Origin: an uncultured Lachnospiraceae bacterium | GTDB taxonomy: Bacteria; Bacillota; Clostridia; Lachnospirales; Lachnospiraceae | Direction: 5' to 3' | NCBI GenBank assembly: GCA_900315735.1 | Contig: ONAD01000011.1 | Span: 21,099-85,098 of the forward strand | DNA: 64,000 nt | In this document: positions 62,543 through 64,000 of the stretch, piece after piece | How positions within the stretch are numbered: the stretch's first letter is position 1 | Layout: every line of letters starts with the position of its first letter | The notes under the pieces: model-generated | Database searches by the model: none | What the model was told of the DNA's origin: nothing | Seen by the model: only the letters and a program-made list of their open reading frames with translations | Position numbers and translations under genes: made by a program

Positions 62543-63898
62543 TTACTCGTTTGCTGCTGCGTACTCAGAAGCCCAGCCATCAACGAATGCAGTTACAACA
62601 TCATCCCAAGAACCTGTTCCAGCAGCGTAAGCTGTTAATGCAGAACCTACACCATCTTTCCAAGCCTCAGAAGGCATTGTTGTGAAGCACCATGTTACAG
62701 AAGTCTTGCCATCTGCAATGTACTGGTTAGCTGCATCTAAGAATGGGTTGCTTGCCTGATATCCATCATCGAATGTATCGAATGGTGTTACGAATCCCAT
62801 TTCGTTAGCCATAGCGTCACGACCCTTGTCACTTGTTACAACCCAGTTAAGGAAGTCTTCTGTAGCTTTGATATCTTCTGCAGAAGCTTTAGAGTTGATG
62901 CACCAGTAGTTCTCAGATCCTGTACAAAGTCCCTGATTCTCTTCTCCATCAGCGCCGATGTAGATTGGCATCATTCCAAGGTCATCATCTGTTAATAAGC
63001 CAGCGTTGATGATATCGCTGTATGCCCATGTACCATTCTGGTAGAATACTGCTTCACCTAAGCCGAACTCAGCAACAGCATCATCACCAGTCTTGCTTGC
63101 TAACATAGATCCTTCGCAAGTAGAATCTGTTGTGTATAAATCCCAGATCTGTTTGTAGTTATCAAGGTAGGTTCCTTTGATAGCGTCTGTAGATCCGATT
63201 CCGTCTGCTTTGTATTCATAGTAGATTGGAAGGTTTGCTAAATGAGTTTTGAATCTCCAGTCAGAAGATGAATCCATACCTGCTGATGTGAATGCACCCT
63301 TAAGGTCATATTCAGCACCTGCTGCTTCACTTACTTCTGCAAGTCTTGACTGAATGTCATCTGCAACTTCTTTTAATTTGTCGAAGCTGTTGATTTCATC
63401 GATAGAAGCAACTTTAGCTCCGTCTAATCCGCAGTATGCGTTTAATACTGTTTTGTTGTAAATAAGACCATAAGTCTCGATTACATATGCGATACCTTTT
63501 ACTTCATCGCCATCTTTCAGAACGAAGTCATCGCTCTTAACATGTGAGTAAAGATCTGTTCCGGATAAGTCTTCGCAGTAATCTTTCCATGTTGCAAGAC
63601 CAACTGGTCCGTTTACCTGGAAAAGTGTAGGTGCATCAGATTTAGCCATCTCAGACTTTAATGTCTCTTCGTATGTACCAGATGCTGCTGTAACAACTTC
63701 AACTGGAACACCAGTCTCATCTGTGTAAGCTTTTGCAAGATCCTGCCACTGCTGATCCTGTTCTGGTTTGAAGTTCAAGTAGTAAACAGAACCACTTGCT
63801 GCTTCTTTGTTGTCATCTGTTTTCTCTGTTCCTGCTGCATTGTTGTCAGCTGCTTTCTTGTCGTCGCTTCCACATCCAGCAACCATAGCTGCTGTCAT
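62543..63898 (-). pseudogene. Sugar ABC transporter solute-binding lipoprotein, 5' end lost
   Basis: 451 codons remain open. It is a malto-oligosaccharide-type extracellular binding protein (acidic, Trp/Tyr-rich, VYYLNFKPEQDQQWQDLA, ending DGWASEYAAANE). The N-terminus is MTAAMVAGCGSDDKK: the lipobox MVAGC is present, but the Lys-rich start and most of the hydrophobic signal are gone. Upstream the frame reads a few codons (LYPKQTLS) to a TGA, without a usable start or SD. The break is near 63910. Either the gene is disrupted or the sequence is joined wrongly there. Confidence 0.75.
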
Positions 63899-63910
63899 AG
63901 ATAATGTCTG

Positions 63911-64000
63911 CTTAGGATATAAAAAAGTGCTTCAAAGCATTGAAAATGCTGAATTTATAACCATTATGTGGTACAATAAAAGTGCAAAGAAATATGCTGT
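63911..64000. other. Unrelated sequence joined to the binding-protein gene (possible IS end)
   Basis: A/T-rich, with AGCATT-GAA-AATGCT hairpin (63936-63950) and a plus-strand TACAAT that could be a -10 box reading off the window. It replaces the start of the binding-protein gene. This would suit the left end of an insertion sequence, but no transposase is visible in 90 bases. Confidence 0.3.

Overview
The window reads as chromosome from a low-to-mid G+C, anaerobic, spore-forming Firmicute, most likely a motile member of the Lachnospiraceae (Roseburia/Agathobacter/Lachnospira-like; genus not certain). The reasons are: a complete Rnf complex in the clostridial order C-D-G-E-A-B, a sodium-pumping decarboxylase operon, spoIVA, a CheR methyltransferase and a PilZ protein, an ispH-rpsA pair, an L7Ae-type gene in the nusA-infB operon, and starch-use genes. 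Almost all genes lie on the minus strand, in long operons with small gaps or overlaps.

Layout. 1-7.0 kb: minus-strand housekeeping cluster (proB, DUF896, 5-formyl-THF cyclo-ligase, proA, miaB, a NusG-II protein, a Gx-type membrane protein, ruvA, ruvB, then zapA with its own promoter). 7.2-14.8 kb: ApbE flavin transferase (plus), a MATE exporter, and the rnfCDGEAB operon. RnfG and RnfD carry SGAT flavinylation sites that ApbE would modify. 15-22.7 kb: YprB-like nuclease (plus), then minus-strand cheR, rpsA, ispH, cmk, a BaiN/HI0933-type flavoprotein, an RpiR regulator, pilZ and a small unrecognised ORF. 22.8-28 kb: a five-gene biotin-dependent operon that combines acyl-CoA-type and pyruvate/oxaloacetate-type carboxyltransferases with OadB and OadG sodium-pump parts. 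28-36 kb: cell-envelope and chromosome genes (two D,D-carboxypeptidases, scpAB, a metallophosphoesterase, cardiolipin synthase, a subtilisin-like protease). 36-40 kb: pnp, rpsO and an NlpC/P60 cell-wall hydrolase with a consensus promoter and a WalR-like box. 40-48.8 kb: the classic rimP-nusA-rnpM-L7Ae-infB-rbfA-nrnA-truB-ribF operon. 48.8-54.4 kb: extracellular pullulanase, an extra RNase III with two dsRNA-binding domains, tRNA-Glu(CTC), galE. 54.6-58 kb: an AraC regulator, spoIVA and a lipid kinase. 58-64 kb: malQ, a LacI regulator and a malto-oligosaccharide-type ABC importer whose binding-protein gene has lost its 5' end just before the window edge.

How the parts work together. Rnf and the decarboxylase both make or use a sodium/proton gradient, from ferredoxin/NADH and from carboxylate decarboxylation. 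Pullulanase outside the cell, the ABC importer and MalQ form a starch-use path. The most interesting items are a near-perfect hairpin that buries the spoIVA Shine-Dalgarno sequence, the two-dsRBD RNase III, the WalR-type box before the NlpC/P60 gene, the hybrid decarboxylase operon, short repeats placed right after terminators, and the broken binding-protein gene at the right edge. I found no complete mobile element, CRISPR array or recognisable defence island.
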